Shown here: positions 41,704 through 50,181 of the stretch, piece after piece
How the letters are laid out: each line of letters begins with the position of its first letter
Numbering within the stretch: position 1 is the first letter of the stretch
Assembly (NCBI GenBank): GCA_020852865.1
Contig: JADYZZ010000074.1
Location: forward strand, 1-50,181
Source of the DNA: Rubrivivax sp.
GTDB lineage: Bacteria > Pseudomonadota > Gammaproteobacteria > Burkholderiales > Burkholderiaceae_C
Length of the DNA: 50,181 nucleotides
Direction: 5' to 3'
The notes under the pieces: model-generated
The model's input: the letters and a program-made list of their open reading frames with translations, nothing else
Told to the model about the DNA's origin: nothing
Database searches by the model: none
Translations under genes and position numbers: made by a program

Positions 41704-44278
41704 ATGACAGCGCACGACAAGCGCCCGCCCGCCCCGTCGCACGATCGGGTCGCACCGCCCTGGCGGCAGACCCTGCGCACGCGCGGGCTGCGCGCGCTGC
41801 TGGCGATCGAACTGCTGGTGGCGCTCGCCGTCGCGCTGGGTCTGTGGGCACTGCGGCAACAGACGCTGGACGGCGAACTCCGCAGCCTGGCCGCGCTGTC
41901 GGCGGCGATGGCGGCCCGGGCCGACGCCAGCCTGGACCTGGCCGGCGCCGTCGTGCGCGCCACGCGCGACGAGCTCGCAGCCGGCACGCTGCGGCCCGGC
42001 CGGGGCGACACGCAGGCGCTGCTGAGCGCACGCGCCGCGGCGCTGCCCGGGTTCCTCGCCCTGACCGTGTTCGACGCCGACGGCACGCCCGCGGCCAGCT
42101 TCTCGGAGTCGCCCGGACCGCAAGGGTCGGCGGCCCGGCGCGGCTTCTTCGTCGCCGCGCGCAAGGCCGGCGAGTCGGCCCTCGTCGTCGGCAACGCGTG
42201 CTCGAGCGGCATCGACGGGCGCCCCGGGATTCGCGTGTCGCTGGCCGTGCATGACGACGCGGGCGCCTTCCGCGGTGTGGTGGCGCTCGTCGTGGACCCC
42301 GAGGCCCTCGCCGGCGGCTTTGCGCGCATCGCGCCGAGCGCGGACATGTCCCTCGCGATCTACCGGCGCGACCGCGCCCTCGTCAGCGATGGTGCGGGCG
42401 GCGGGGCGGTCGCCCCGTTGCCCCCGGCTGCGATCGAGCGGCTGTGGACCGACGCCCGACCCGGACGCCCGCGGCTCGAGACCCTTGCCGACGGGCGGCA
42501 GCTGCTGCTGGCGGCGCATGCCCTGCGCCGCTGGCCGTTGATGACCGTGCTGACCCGCGACGCCGGCGCGGCGCTGGCGGGCTGGACCGAGCTGGCCTGG
42601 CTGGCGGGCGCCTTCGCCTCGTCGGCGCTGGTCCTCGCGCTCGCGCTCGGCCTGCGCCAGGCACGCGAGCAGGCCCTGCGCCAAGCCTGCGAAGCCGCGC
42701 TCGCCTCGGAGCAGGCGCGCACGCTGCGCGCCTTCCAGGCCGAGCAGGAGGGACACTGGGAATGGAACGCGGCGACGCACGAGACCCGTCTGTCGCCGCG
42801 CATGAAGCAACTGCTCGGGCTGGCCGCCGGCGAGGAAGCGCCCGCCGGCGCGCCGCCCGGCCCGCTCGCCCCGGGCAGCGTGCACCCCGACGACGCGGAG
42901 CCGCTGCGCGCGGCCTTCCTGGCCCATGAGCAGGGACGGACACCGAGCTTCGAGTTCACCTTCCGTGTACGTCGGCCCGACCGCGGCTGGCGGCATGTGT
43001 GCGCACGCGGGCAGGCCTGGCGCAATGCGGACGGACGGCCGCCGCTGTTCTCCGGCACCGCCGTCGACCTGACCGGGGAGGTCGAAGGTCACGCCGAGCG
43101 CCGCCGGCTCGAGGAGCAACTGCAGCGTGCGCTCAAGCTCGAGGCTCTTGGCACGCTGGCCGGCGGGGTCGCGCACGACTTCAACAACATCCTCGCTTCG
43201 GTCGTCGGCTACGCCGAACTGGCGCGCGCCACGGCAGCCGCCGGCTCGGCCCAGGCGCGGCAGCTCGATCAGGTGCTGCAGGCCGGACAGCGCGGCAAGG
43301 CGCTGGTGGAGCGCATCCTCTCGTTCAGCCGCGGCGCGCCGCGCCCGCACACGACCTTCCTGCTGCAGCCGCTGGTCGCCGAGGTGCTGCAGCTGCTCGC
43401 CGCATCGCTGCCCGCGCAGCTCACGATCGACGCGCGGCTGCACGCCCCGCATGCCGCGATCGACGGCGATCCGACCCTGGTCTACGAGGCCATGACGAAC
43501 CTGTGCACCAACGGGCTGCAGGCGATGCGCGAACAGGCCGGCGGGGGACGGCTGCAAGTCGAGCTGCGCATCGACGAGGTCGCGCGCGCTGGCGCTTTCC
43601 GAGGCGACGCTGGCGCCCGGGCGCTACGCCCGCCTGAGCGTACGCGACCAGGGGCCGGGCATCGCGCCGCAGGTGATGCCGCGGCTCTTCGAGCCCTTCT
43701 TCACCACCAAGGACGCGCAGCACGGCACGGGCCTCGGCCTGGCCGTGGTTCATGGGGTGCTCGCGGATCTGGGTGGCGCGATCGACGTGCGCAGCACACC
43801 CGGCCGGGGCGCTTGCTTCACGGTCTACTTCCCGCTCGCCGCGAGCGCGGCCGAAGACGCAGCGGCGTTGCCCGCTGCGCTGCCGCTCGGCGAGGGCCAG
43901 GCCGTGCTCGTCGTCGACGACGAACCGGCGCTCGTCGAACTGGCGGAGGAACTGCTGGCCGGTCTGGGCTACGAGGCCTTCGGCCTGACCTCGAGCACGC
44001 TCGCGCTGGCGCGCTTCATGCAGCAGCCCGAGCGCTTCGACCTCGTGCTCACCGATGAAGTGATGCCCGAGATGAGCGGCAGCGCATTGACCGCGGCGCT
44101 GCGCCGCATCCGCCCCGACTTGCCGGTCGTGCTGGCCAGCGGCTGCGGCGACGCTCGGCTCGAGCAGTGGACGGCGCAGGCCGTTGCCGCCGTGCTGGTT
44201 CGCAAGCCGTTCGTTCGCGCCCAGCTCGCAATCGCTCTGGCGCGGGCCCTGCAGCTGCACCGCGAAGCCGTGCACTGA
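41704..44278 (+). pseudogene. Hybrid sensor histidine kinase with a frameshift at a GC repeat
   Basis: The gene encodes a membrane segment (LLAIELLVALAVALGLWAL), a periplasmic sensor domain (about residues 45-290), a second membrane segment, a PAS domain (HWEWNAATHETRLSPRMKQL, FRVRRPDRGWRHVCARGQAW), the histidine domain with His491 (TLAGGVAHDFNNILASVVGY), the ATPase domain and a C-terminal receiver (AVLVVDDEPALVELAEELLA, LVLTDEVMPEMSG). The first frame loses sense after RIDEVARA at about 43590. The correct continuation, LALSEATLAPGRYARLSVRD then GPGIAPQVMPRLFEPFFTTK, is in another frame from 43589 to the stop at 44278. The break lies in GCGCGCGC (43582-43589); one more GC unit would restore the frame. 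It may be a real mutation, a phase-variable tract or a sequencing error. Without repair the kinase lacks its G boxes and receiver. Confidence 0.88.
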
Positions 44279-44623
44279 GAGCCTGTGCGGACCGGGATCG
44301 CGCCCGCGTGATCCGTATCGTCGCAGGCTGAGGCCGGCTTCGCGGCGCGGCCGGCGCGCGGCCGGCAGGCGCGGGCCCAGGGCGGCGAAGAACGGGCATG
44401 CCGCGCACGCCCGCCGCGCACCGCAGGGCATCGGCTCGTGTTGCGGCCGTAACGTGGCCGGCGCGGCGTGCAACGGCCGCATGCAGGCGCACGCGCAGAG
44501 TGAGCGTGGCGCATCGACGCCCGACGCCGCCGATCGGAATGCCGACACCCGCGCCGCGCGCGGCCCGGTGTCCCGCCGCTTCGGCGGCATCGGGGCCTTC
44601 GTGTCAGCCGAAAGGAAGCCAAC
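44279..44623. other. Intergenic stretch after the hybrid kinase gene
   Basis: This 345-bp gap has no convincing coding frame. AAAGGAAG just before 44624 is a ribosome-binding site for the next small gene. No operator, RNA gene or clear terminator was seen. Confidence 0.55.
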
Positions 44624-44983
44624 ATGCTCGCCTCGTACAACCCCTGCACTCGGTGCACACGAATCGTGATGGCCTGCAGCGCGCTGCTTGCCGCCATCGG
44701 CACGTTCGCGACGGTGCTCGAACTCGCCGTGCATTACAACGCCGTGGCCCTGCAGGCGGCACACCCCGAGGAGGCGCAGGGGCCAGGCGCACGGCAGCAG
44801 CTGGCGCTGGCCGGCCCGCCGGAGCCGGCGCTGGAGCCGGTTGCATCGGAACGGCTGCCGGCACTTCGGGCTCGAACGCTGCGCGCGTCGCCGGACAGGT
44901 CCGCGAGCAATCCGCAGCGAACGCGCGCCGAAGAGCAGCCAGCGGCCGCACGACAGGCCAGCGCAACGCGATGGCTGCGCTGA
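44624..44983 (+). CDS. Small hypothetical membrane-anchored protein
   Basis: A 119-residue protein is predicted with a hydrophobic N-terminal segment (RIVMACSALLAAIGTFATVL) followed by a Pro/Ala/Arg-rich tail. AAGGAAG stands 6 bp before the ATG and supports translation. No family is recognised. The tail composition resembles non-coding GC-rich sequence, so the true end may differ and the call is tentative. Confidence 0.45.
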   Translation: MLASYNPCTRCTRIVMACSALLAAIGTFATVLELAVHYNAVALQAAHPEEAQGPGARQQLALAGPPEPALEPVASERLPALRARTLRASPDRSASNPQRTRAEEQPAAARQASATRWLR

Positions 44984-45550
44984 GCACGACGCGAGGCTCA
45001 GGCGCGAACGCGGCGCCGCCCGCTCGCGCCCGCGGCCGCATGCGCGCGCCCGGCCGGAGGACGCCGCCGTCGGCCGGGCGCAAGTCGCCGGCCGCGCTGC
45101 CGACGGGGCACACGCTCGTTCCGAAGCAATGGCCGCACGCGGGCGGCCCTGCCCTTCCCACCGCGAGTCGCGGTCGGGTTGCCGCCGCCGACGCACGAGG
45201 CCTCGAACGCGCCGCATCGCAGCGCGCGCGCGCCGAGGCCAAGCGTTGATGGCAGTCAAGCCCGCACGGCGGGTGACGCCCGATCATCGCCGCGGCTTCG
45301 GCAGGGCGAGCGCATTTCGAGCGGACGCGAAGGGCGCGTCGCCACGCACCGCGTGGAGGCGCACGGTGCGGCCGTGGCTCGAGCCATGGCGCGCAGGCAA
45401 CGAAAGACCGGCGCGCCTGGCATGCAGGGCGGGCATGCACGCAAGACGCTCGGCTCTGCGGAGCGCGCGCCGGGCGCGGCAATGCCGATGCGCCCGCCGT
45501 CCTTTGCGCCGCCAGCCCCGACAACCGTTCGCCCCCTTAGGAGATCCGCA
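44984..45550. other. Long intergenic stretch upstream of the DUF411 gene
   Basis: These 567 bp contain open frames on both strands but all read as Arg/Ala/Pro-rich text without motifs, as expected by chance at this base composition. TTAGGAG near 45537 is the ribosome site of the next gene. No RNA gene, operator copy or repeat was found. Confidence 0.55.
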
Positions 45551-46060
45551 ATGACCCCTGCGTCCCGCCGCACCTGCATGCAGCCCGAACGGCCGGCCGG
45601 CCAGGCCGAAGGCCGCAGCCGCCGCACGCTGCTGTTGCTGCCGCTGCTCGCGCTGGCCGCACCGCTGGCCGCCGCGACGCCCACCCGCATCGAGGTCTGG
45701 AAGGCGCCGACCTGCGGCTGCTGCAAGGACTGGATCGCACACCTGCAGGCCAACGGCTTCGTCGCCGTGCCGCACGACGACGGCAACGACGCGGCACGCC
45801 GCCGCCTCGGCATGCCGATGCGCCACGGCTCGTGCCACACCGCGCTCGTCGACGGCTACGTCATCGAAGGCCATGTGCCGGCGCGCGAGATCAGGCGGCT
45901 GCTGAGCGAGCGGCCGCGGGCGCTCGGCCTGGCGGTGCCGGCGATGCCCGTGGGTTCGCCCGGCATGGACGGGCCGGCCTACGGCGGGCGCAAGGATCCC
46001 TACGACGTGCTGCTCGTCGCGCGCGACGGCACGGCAAGCATCTATCGCTCGTATCGCTGA
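45551..46060 (+). CDS. DUF411 family metal-binding protein
   Basis: The 169-residue exported protein has a signal-like core (TLLLLPLLALAAPLAAATP) and the DUF411 domain: EVWKAPTCGCCKDWIAHLQA with its CGCC motif, and GSCHTALVDGYVIEGHVPA. Members bind copper or other soft metals in the periplasm. Start ATG 45551 follows TTAGGAG by 8 bp. It is convergent with the methyltransferase gene, ends 16 bp apart. Copper binding is inferred from the family. Confidence 0.92.
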   Translation: MTPASRRTCMQPERPAGQAEGRSRRTLLLLPLLALAAPLAAATPTRIEVWKAPTCGCCKDWIAHLQANGFVAVPHDDGNDAARRRLGMPMRHGSCHTALVDGYVIEGHVPAREIRRLLSERPRALGLAVPAMPVGSPGMDGPAYGGRKDPYDVLLVARDGTASIYRSYR

Positions 46061-46076
46061 CGCGCGGCGCCCTTGC

Positions 46077-46832
46077 TCAGGGCTTGACGAACTTCAGCAC
46101 AAACTCGTCCTTGGGCATCGGCGGCTCGGGGGTCTCGCGCTCGCGCGGATCGGCCGGGTTGCGCAGGAAGCCGCCTTCGGCGGCGAGCCTGAAGCCGGCG
46201 CGCTCGACCTCGGCGCGCACCAGCGCCTCGTCGATGCGGTGCAGCGTCTTTGCCGCCGCGGCACCGCTGCCGGGCTGCGCCGAGTGGTCGGCGATCACGT
46301 ACAGGCCGCCTGGCTTCAGCGCGGCGAAGACGGCGCGGTTCATGCGCTCGCGATCGGCGCCCATGCCCACCAGATCGTGGTAGTTGAACATCAGCGTCAC
46401 CAGATCGAGCCCGCCGGCGGCCTCGGGCGGCGCCGGATCGTCGAACGGCCGCACCGCGGCGACGAGATTGCCCGGCTGCGCCTTGGCAATGCGCGCGGCG
46501 AGCGCCGGCCGCGGCGGCGCACTGCCTTGCGCATACACGCGCCCCGTGGGGCCGACGGCGCGCGCCAGCAGTTCGCTCGTGTAGCCGCCGGCGGCCACGA
46601 TGTCCAGCGCCGCCATGCCCGGGCGCACGCCGATGAAGGCGAGCATCTGCTCGGGCTTGCGCCGGCGGTCGTTCGTACGGTCGGCATCGCTGCGTTCGGG
46701 GCTGGCGACGATCGCGGCGATCTGCTCGGCCGAGAGCGGCGCCGGCACCGCCTCGGCCGCCGCGGCAAAGGGGGCGGCGGCGGCAAGCAGCGTGGCGGCG
46801 AGCAGCGAGCGCAGGCGCATGGGTTTGTTCAT
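46077..46832 (-). CDS. Exported class I SAM-dependent methyltransferase-like protein
   Basis: The 251-residue protein has a clear signal peptide (LRSLLAATLLAAAAPFAAAA) before a methyltransferase domain. The SAM-binding motif is degenerate: RPGMAALDIVAAGGYTSELL rather than DxGxGxG; later blocks are LDLVTLMFNYHDLVGM and ALKPGGLYVIADHSAQPGS. I know of a signal-bearing family with this GGYTSEL-type motif, but its substrate is unknown, and how SAM would be available in the periplasm is unclear. ATG 46832 starts the signal directly. Confidence 0.86.
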   Translation of the reverse strand: MNKPMRLRSLLAATLLAAAAPFAAAAEAVPAPLSAEQIAAIVASPERSDADRTNDRRRKPEQMLAFIGVRPGMAALDIVAAGGYTSELLARAVGPTGRVYAQGSAPPRPALAARIAKAQPGNLVAAVRPFDDPAPPEAAGGLDLVTLMFNYHDLVGMGADRERMNRAVFAALKPGGLYVIADHSAQPGSGAAAAKTLHRIDEALVRAEVERAGFRLAAEGGFLRNPADPRERETPEPPMPKDEFVLKFVKP

Positions 46833-47121
46833 GGCTCTGATCGTGCCACGATCTGTTGCGGCCAGAAACTGTCGCAAGCGGCAGCCTGAGCAGAATCCGG
46901 CGATCCGCCGCCCGGCGACCTGCGGTCGTGAGCCGGCGGCAACCAGACCGGCAACATGATGTCAATCGCCTGCCGCACCACGGGCGTCGACAAGCGCCGC
47001 CATGCCGCGGCCGCCGCCGCGCCTTCGATCTCGCGAGGAACAGGGACAACGAATCGCACCCTCATGGCCTGGAGCGGCGGTTCTGTCATGAACACCGGGT
47101 CCGCGTGCGGGCCCGCGACGC

Positions 47122-47539
47122 TCAGAGCCGCGGCGTCTTGCGGAACTGGTCGAGCAGCCAGTCCAGGAAAGCCGCCACCTGCACACGACGCGCGGCCTGC
47201 GGGTGGCGCAGCAACAAGTGGCAGTAGCCGCTGTGCATGCGCAGGGCCGGGAAGGGCATCACGAGGTCGCCGCTGGCGATGCCGTCCTGCAGGAAGGGCG
47301 AGCGCACCAGCGCGACGCCCTGGCCGCGGATTGCCGCCTGCACCGTCTGGTCGACGAAGGAGAAGACGAGCCGTCCGGCCGTGGGCTCGACGCGGCCGGC
47401 GCCGGCAAACTCGAACCAGCGCTCCCAGTTCAGGCCCTCGCCGCCGCGCACGCCCGGGTCGAGGACCAGCAGCGGCCAGCGCGCCAGCTCGGCCGGGCTG
47501 CGCAGCGGCTTGGCCGGCAGCAGCCGCGGGCTGAGCACC
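47122..47539 (-). pseudogene. LysR-family regulator, C-terminal fragment cut by IS66
   Basis: About 139 codons encode the distal part of a LysR effector domain of the GcvA-like branch: SPAELARWPLLVLDPGVRGG, SFVDQTVQAAIRGQGVALVR and HSGYCHLLLRHPQAARRVQV, ending normally at 47122. The helix-turn-helix and first half of the effector domain (about 165 residues) are missing. The frame is cut at 47539 by the first base of the IS66 inverted repeat. The missing part should lie beyond the right edge of the window. Confidence 0.85.
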
Positions 47540-47551
47540 GTAAGCGTTCCG
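47540..47551. repeat. IS66 terminal inverted repeat at the tnpC side
   Basis: GTAAGCGTTCCG is the outermost sequence of the element; it pairs with the reverse complement of 50170-50181 at 11 of 12 positions. Further scattered matches continue inward (CTTC at about 47561 in both). Confidence 0.88.
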
Positions 47552-47705
47552 GGAAGTCACCTTCAAATCCGGCTGTCGATCTGACATCGTCGGATCCGTG
47601 ACTTGACGGAGACGAGGCGATGAATCGACAAGGGATAGTGCACGGCCTCGTTCGGCAATCGGCAACCCATCGTTGCGGGCGCTTCGTTGATGCCGAATGC
47701 GGCTG

Positions 47706-49373
47706 CTACGCCGCGACGGCTGCGCGGATCTCGAAGGGCGATGCCGGCTGCAGCGGCGCGCGCCAGTTGTGAGGCAGGATCGAGGCGAGGTCGCTGTTCT
47801 TGAGCGTGGGCAGCCGCTCGAACACGTCCTTGAGATATGCCCACGGATCGTGCCCATTGAGCTTGGCCGTTTCGATCAGGCTCATGATGTTGGCCGCGCG
47901 CTGGCCGGCCAGCTGGCTGCCGACGAAGAGCCAGTTGCGCCGGCCCAGCGCCAGGGGCCGGATCGAGTTCTCGACCGCGTTGTTATCGATCGGCACGTTG
48001 CCGTCGTCGAGGTAGCGCGTGAGCGCGCGCCAGCGCCCGAGGCTGTAGTCGATCGCCTTGGCCGTGGCGTCGGCCTTGGCGAGTCGTTGCCGCTGGCTGC
48101 TCAGCCAGGCGTGCAACTCATCGACCACGGGCCGCGCGCGCTGCTGGCGCACCGCCTGGCGTGCTGCGGGGTCGAGATCCTTGACCTCGCGCTCGATCAG
48201 GTAGAGCCGCGCGATCAGGGCCACCGCATGGCCGGCGATCTCGCTGCTGTTGAGCTCGTGCGCCTCGAAGAGCTTGCGGCGCGCGTGCGCCATGCAGCCG
48301 GCCTCGATGATCGCGCCGCCGGCGTAGAGCGATTTATAGGCCGCGTAGTCGTCGCTCACGAGGGTGCCGGCGTAGTGCTCGAGCACGCGCCGCGGATGCT
48401 CGCTGCTGCGGCCGCGGCAAAAGTCGAACCAGACCGCGCGCTGCGCCGCATAGTCGGTGCTGCGATAGACCCACATGTAGGCCCGGTGCGTCTTGCCCTT
48501 GCCCGGCGCCAAGAGCGCCACCGGCGTCTCGTCGGCATGGATCACGCTCTGGCTGAGGATGCTCTGGCGCAGCGCATCTGCCAGCGGCGCCAGGCGCTGC
48601 CCGCAGATGCCCACCCACTGCGCCATCGTCGAGCGCGCCAGCGGCGCACCCGAGCGCGCATAGATCTCGGCCTGCCGATAAAGCGGCAGGTGATCGTCGT
48701 GCTTGGCCACCACCACCTGCGCCAGCAGCCCCGGCGCCGGAATTCCCTTGTCGATCATCTGCGCGGGAATGGCTGCGGCCTGCACCGTCTCGCTGCAGGC
48801 GCAGGCGCGGTTGGCGCAGACGTACTTGCCGCGGATGTGGCGATGCACGAAGAATTGCGCCGGCACGCAGTCGAGCTGCTCGCTCACGTCCTCGCCGATG
48901 CGGCGCAGCGGTGCACCGCACCCGCACAGCGCCGCCTCGATCTCGTGGTGATGATCGATGCGCGGCAGGCCGGCCGGCAGCGCCTGGCGCACCGCGCGGC
49001 GCAGCGTGGTCTTCACGGCGGGCTGCGGCGCACGCGCGTCGTGCTCGGCAGCGTCCTCGATGCGGGTGTCGGCGAGGATCTGGTCGAACAGCACCGCCTG
49101 CACGCTCGCATCCAGGCTCTCGCTGGAGGAGCCAAAGCGCCAGCGCCTCAAGCGCGCGAGCTCGAAGTTGAGCGCCTCGATCTTGGCCTGCTTGAACCGG
49201 AGCTCGGACTGCAGCCGCGCGAGCAGATCGCGCATCTCGAGCAGCTCGTGCGAGTCGCGCGGCTCGGCCATGATCGACATTGCAGCGGCCGCGTTCGGCA
49301 CAGTGCGGGTCGTTGGGCCCTCGAGCATGGCAGCCATCATGCTTCGCGCGCGCGTGCGCGCGAAGCGGGACAT
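47706..49373 (-). CDS. tnpC: IS66-family transposase TnpC (DDE enzyme)
   Basis: The product (555 residues from ATG 49373) catalyses IS66 transposition. Order: N-terminal coiled segment (MRDLLARLQSELRFKQAKIE), the zinc-like region with CGCGAPLRR and KYVCANRACACSE, and the DDE core. Core motifs are VIHADETPVALLAPGKGKTH, LVSDDYAAYKSLYAG and NNAVENSIRPLALGRRNWLF. The end carries the IS66 C-terminal tail (SLIETAKLNGHDPWAYLKDV). ATG 49280 would give 524 residues, nearer the family norm; GGAGA before 49373 is close to the ATG. No frameshift is visible, so the enzyme could be active. Confidence 0.93.
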   Translation of the reverse strand: MSRFARTRARSMMAAMLEGPTTRTVPNAAAAMSIMAEPRDSHELLEMRDLLARLQSELRFKQAKIEALNFELARLRRWRFGSSSESLDASVQAVLFDQILADTRIEDAAEHDARAPQPAVKTTLRRAVRQALPAGLPRIDHHHEIEAALCGCGAPLRRIGEDVSEQLDCVPAQFFVHRHIRGKYVCANRACACSETVQAAAIPAQMIDKGIPAPGLLAQVVVAKHDDHLPLYRQAEIYARSGAPLARSTMAQWVGICGQRLAPLADALRQSILSQSVIHADETPVALLAPGKGKTHRAYMWVYRSTDYAAQRAVWFDFCRGRSSEHPRRVLEHYAGTLVSDDYAAYKSLYAGGAIIEAGCMAHARRKLFEAHELNSSEIAGHAVALIARLYLIEREVKDLDPAARQAVRQQRARPVVDELHAWLSSQRQRLAKADATAKAIDYSLGRWRALTRYLDDGNVPIDNNAVENSIRPLALGRRNWLFVGSQLAGQRAANIMSLIETAKLNGHDPWAYLKDVFERLPTLKNSDLASILPHNWRAPLQPASPFEIRAAVAA

Positions 49374-49420
49374 TCTCCAATGGACAAGCGGGGCGTTTGT
49401 CCGGTCTGAATCGCGCGTCT

Positions 49421-49762
49421 TCAGACGAGCGTGATCGCCGGTGAATGAGACACCCCCAGGCGCTGCCACGGCAGGCCGGCGACGAGCCAGTCGAACTGCT
49501 CGCGCGTGAGGCTGATAGAGCCCGAGCGCTCGCGCGGCCAGGCGAAGCTGCCGGCCTGCAGGCGCCGCGTGCACAGCCACATGCCCGCGCCGTCGTAGAC
49601 CAGAACCTTGAGCCGGTCGACGCGGCGGTTGGCAAAGAGGTAGGCGTGGTGTGCCTGCGCGCCCTGCGCAAAGCCGCGCACGACCTGCGCGAGCAGCGCG
49701 TCGATACCGCCGCGCAGGTCGCTCACGCCCAACGCGAGCCAGATCGCGTCGATGCGGATCAC
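49421..49762 (-). CDS. tnpB: IS66 accessory protein TnpB
   Basis: The 113-residue IS66 Orf2 protein is required for IS66 transposition. Motifs are DLRGGIDALLAQVVRGF, HHAYLFANRRVDRLKVLVYD and LTREQFDWLVAGLPWQRLG. Start is GTG 49762, forming a GTGA overlap with tnpA. The tnpC gene follows by 47 bp. Confidence 0.93.
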   Translation of the reverse strand: MIRIDAIWLALGVSDLRGGIDALLAQVVRGFAQGAQAHHAYLFANRRVDRLKVLVYDGAGMWLCTRRLQAGSFAWPRERSGSISLTREQFDWLVAGLPWQRLGVSHSPAITLV

Positions 49763-50094
49763 CGGCTGACCTCGCGCAGCCAGGCGGCGAGATCTCGCGT
49801 GTGGCTCAGCGGCCAGTGCAGTTGGATTCGTGACGCGCCGGCGTCGAGTTCAACGCGCACGCTCGGCGCGTCGGCCGCCGGCATGCGCGCAGCGACGAAG
49901 CCCGCGGAACTACGAGCCGCAGGCGCGGGCACGACGCCATCGAGCCTGGCCCGCCAGCGAGCCGCGTGCGCGCACCAACTCGACAGCGCGCGCAGCGGCA
50001 CGCCGTTCTCCTCCGACCATACGCTCGCTTTCTGCCCCGAGGCCCGATATGCCGCAACCTGCTCCAGGCAGCGCTCCATTCCTTGTCGATCCAT
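49759..50094 (-). CDS. tnpA: IS66 accessory protein TnpA
   Basis: The roughly 111-residue Orf1 protein carries a helix-turn-helix-like N-terminus (CLEQVAAYRASGQKASVWSE then GVPLRALSSWCAHAARWR). It is the first gene of the element, ending in a 4-bp overlap with tnpB. ATG 50094 (MDRQGM) is chosen; an upstream in-frame ATG at 50121 is possible. Confidence 0.88.
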   Translation of the reverse strand: MDRQGMERCLEQVAAYRASGQKASVWSEENGVPLRALSSWCAHAARWRARLDGVVPAPAARSSAGFVAARMPAADAPSVRVELDAGASRIQLHWPLSHTRDLAAWLREVSR

Positions 50095-50169
50095 GTCCGT
50101 CTTGCCCCCGTCGTTGAACATCCGGGTGCAAGGTTCTCAGCTTCACGATCGGTGCGGAAGATGGGATTG

Positions 50170-50181
50170 CGGAACGCATAC
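50170..50181. repeat. IS66 terminal inverted repeat at the tnpA side
   Basis: CGGAACGCATAC is the inverted partner of the repeat at 47540. It is flush with the end of the window, which suggests that the sequence was cut or failed to assemble at this repeat. Confidence 0.85.

Larger units (their letters stand above)
47540..50181 (-). mobile_element. Complete IS66-family insertion sequence (2642 bp)
   Basis: The element runs from GTAAGCGTTCCG (47540-47551) to CGGAACGCATAC (50170-50181). These ends are inverted copies with one mismatch, and GTAAGCG is the typical IS66 terminus. It encodes the usual tnpA, tnpB and tnpC on the minus strand. The length is normal for the family. The right inverted repeat ends on the last base of the window, so the 8-bp target duplication cannot be checked. 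It interrupts the LysR gene. Confidence 0.92.

Noticed and set aside
44604..45524. Long minus-strand open frame of about 300 codons
   Set aside because: The text is Arg/Ala/Pro-rich with no domains, and the plus strand carries ribosome sites for genes in this area.
46829..47089. Possible 86-codon minus-strand gene between the LysR fragment and the methyltransferase
   Set aside because: It has no clear ribosome site or recognised motif, and overlaps the methyltransferase start; composition is not distinct from chance frames.
49396..49409. TTTGTCCGGTCTGA, an operator-like site
   Set aside because: It has only one good half and lies inside IS66 between tnpB and tnpC, away from any regulon gene; probably chance.

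Overview
The window is a GC-rich (about 70%), densely coded chromosomal segment, most likely from a Burkholderiales betaproteobacterium. The signs are an orphan TctC/Bug-type binding protein, class III CoA-transferase family proteins, a Liv-type ABC transporter dedicated to a catabolic locus, a QseBC-like two-component pair and an IS66 element. No rRNA, tRNA or CRISPR array was seen. The species cannot be read from this sequence alone.

Layout. (1) 1-3814, minus strand: a sugar/glycerol-phosphate-type ABC importer (ATPase, binding protein, two permeases), cut by the left edge. (2) 4071-4561: the N-terminal stub of a thiamine-pyrophosphate 2-oxoacid decarboxylase, abutting a 267-bp inverted-repeat element (MITE-like) flanked by CTAG. 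(3) 4557-16087, minus strand: PepSY protein, COG4705 membrane protein, lipoprotein, DedA protein, a tripartite RND efflux pump (outer-membrane factor, adaptor, pump), an OmpR/QseC-like regulator and sensor, then ChrA. ChrA is set apart by a hairpin and seven 14-bp tandem repeats. (4) 16256-39879: a catabolic regulon of six transcription units. (5) 40021-46832: a YhbP-like protein, a response regulator divergent from a frameshifted hybrid histidine kinase, a small hypothetical protein, a DUF411 protein and an exported methyltransferase. (6) 47122-50181: a LysR regulator fragment cut by an IS66 element. The far inverted repeat of that element coincides with the last base of the window.

The main result is region 4. 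It carries livHMGF and livK, ubiX, an alpha-methylacyl-CoA racemase, a CaiB-type CoA-transferase, a DUF169 protein, an isovaleryl-CoA-dehydrogenase-type acyl-CoA dehydrogenase, an isomerase-like crotonase, both subunits of a biotin-dependent acyl-CoA carboxylase of the methylcrotonyl/geranyl-CoA type, a TctC protein, a DUF2156 protein, a TIGR03084-like protein, a HutC-type GntR regulator, an ADP-forming acyl-CoA ligase, a metallo-beta-lactamase-fold hydrolase, a TIGR04076-like protein and a UbiD-family decarboxylase. Every one of the six transcription units starts with a copy of one palindrome, consensus ATTGTCCGGACAAT. In four of them a perfect TTGACA -35 box stands 17-18 bp before a plausible -10, and the palindrome overlaps or directly follows the -10. 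The palindrome has the GT-N4-AC form expected of HutC/GntR regulators, and gntR itself carries a copy.

Taken together, the genes suggest uptake of an acid, CoA activation, racemisation of an alpha-methyl centre, dehydrogenation, double-bond shifting and carboxylation, plus a prFMN-dependent (de)carboxylation. This resembles leucine/isovalerate or acyclic-terpene catabolism but matches neither set as I know them. The substrate is unknown.
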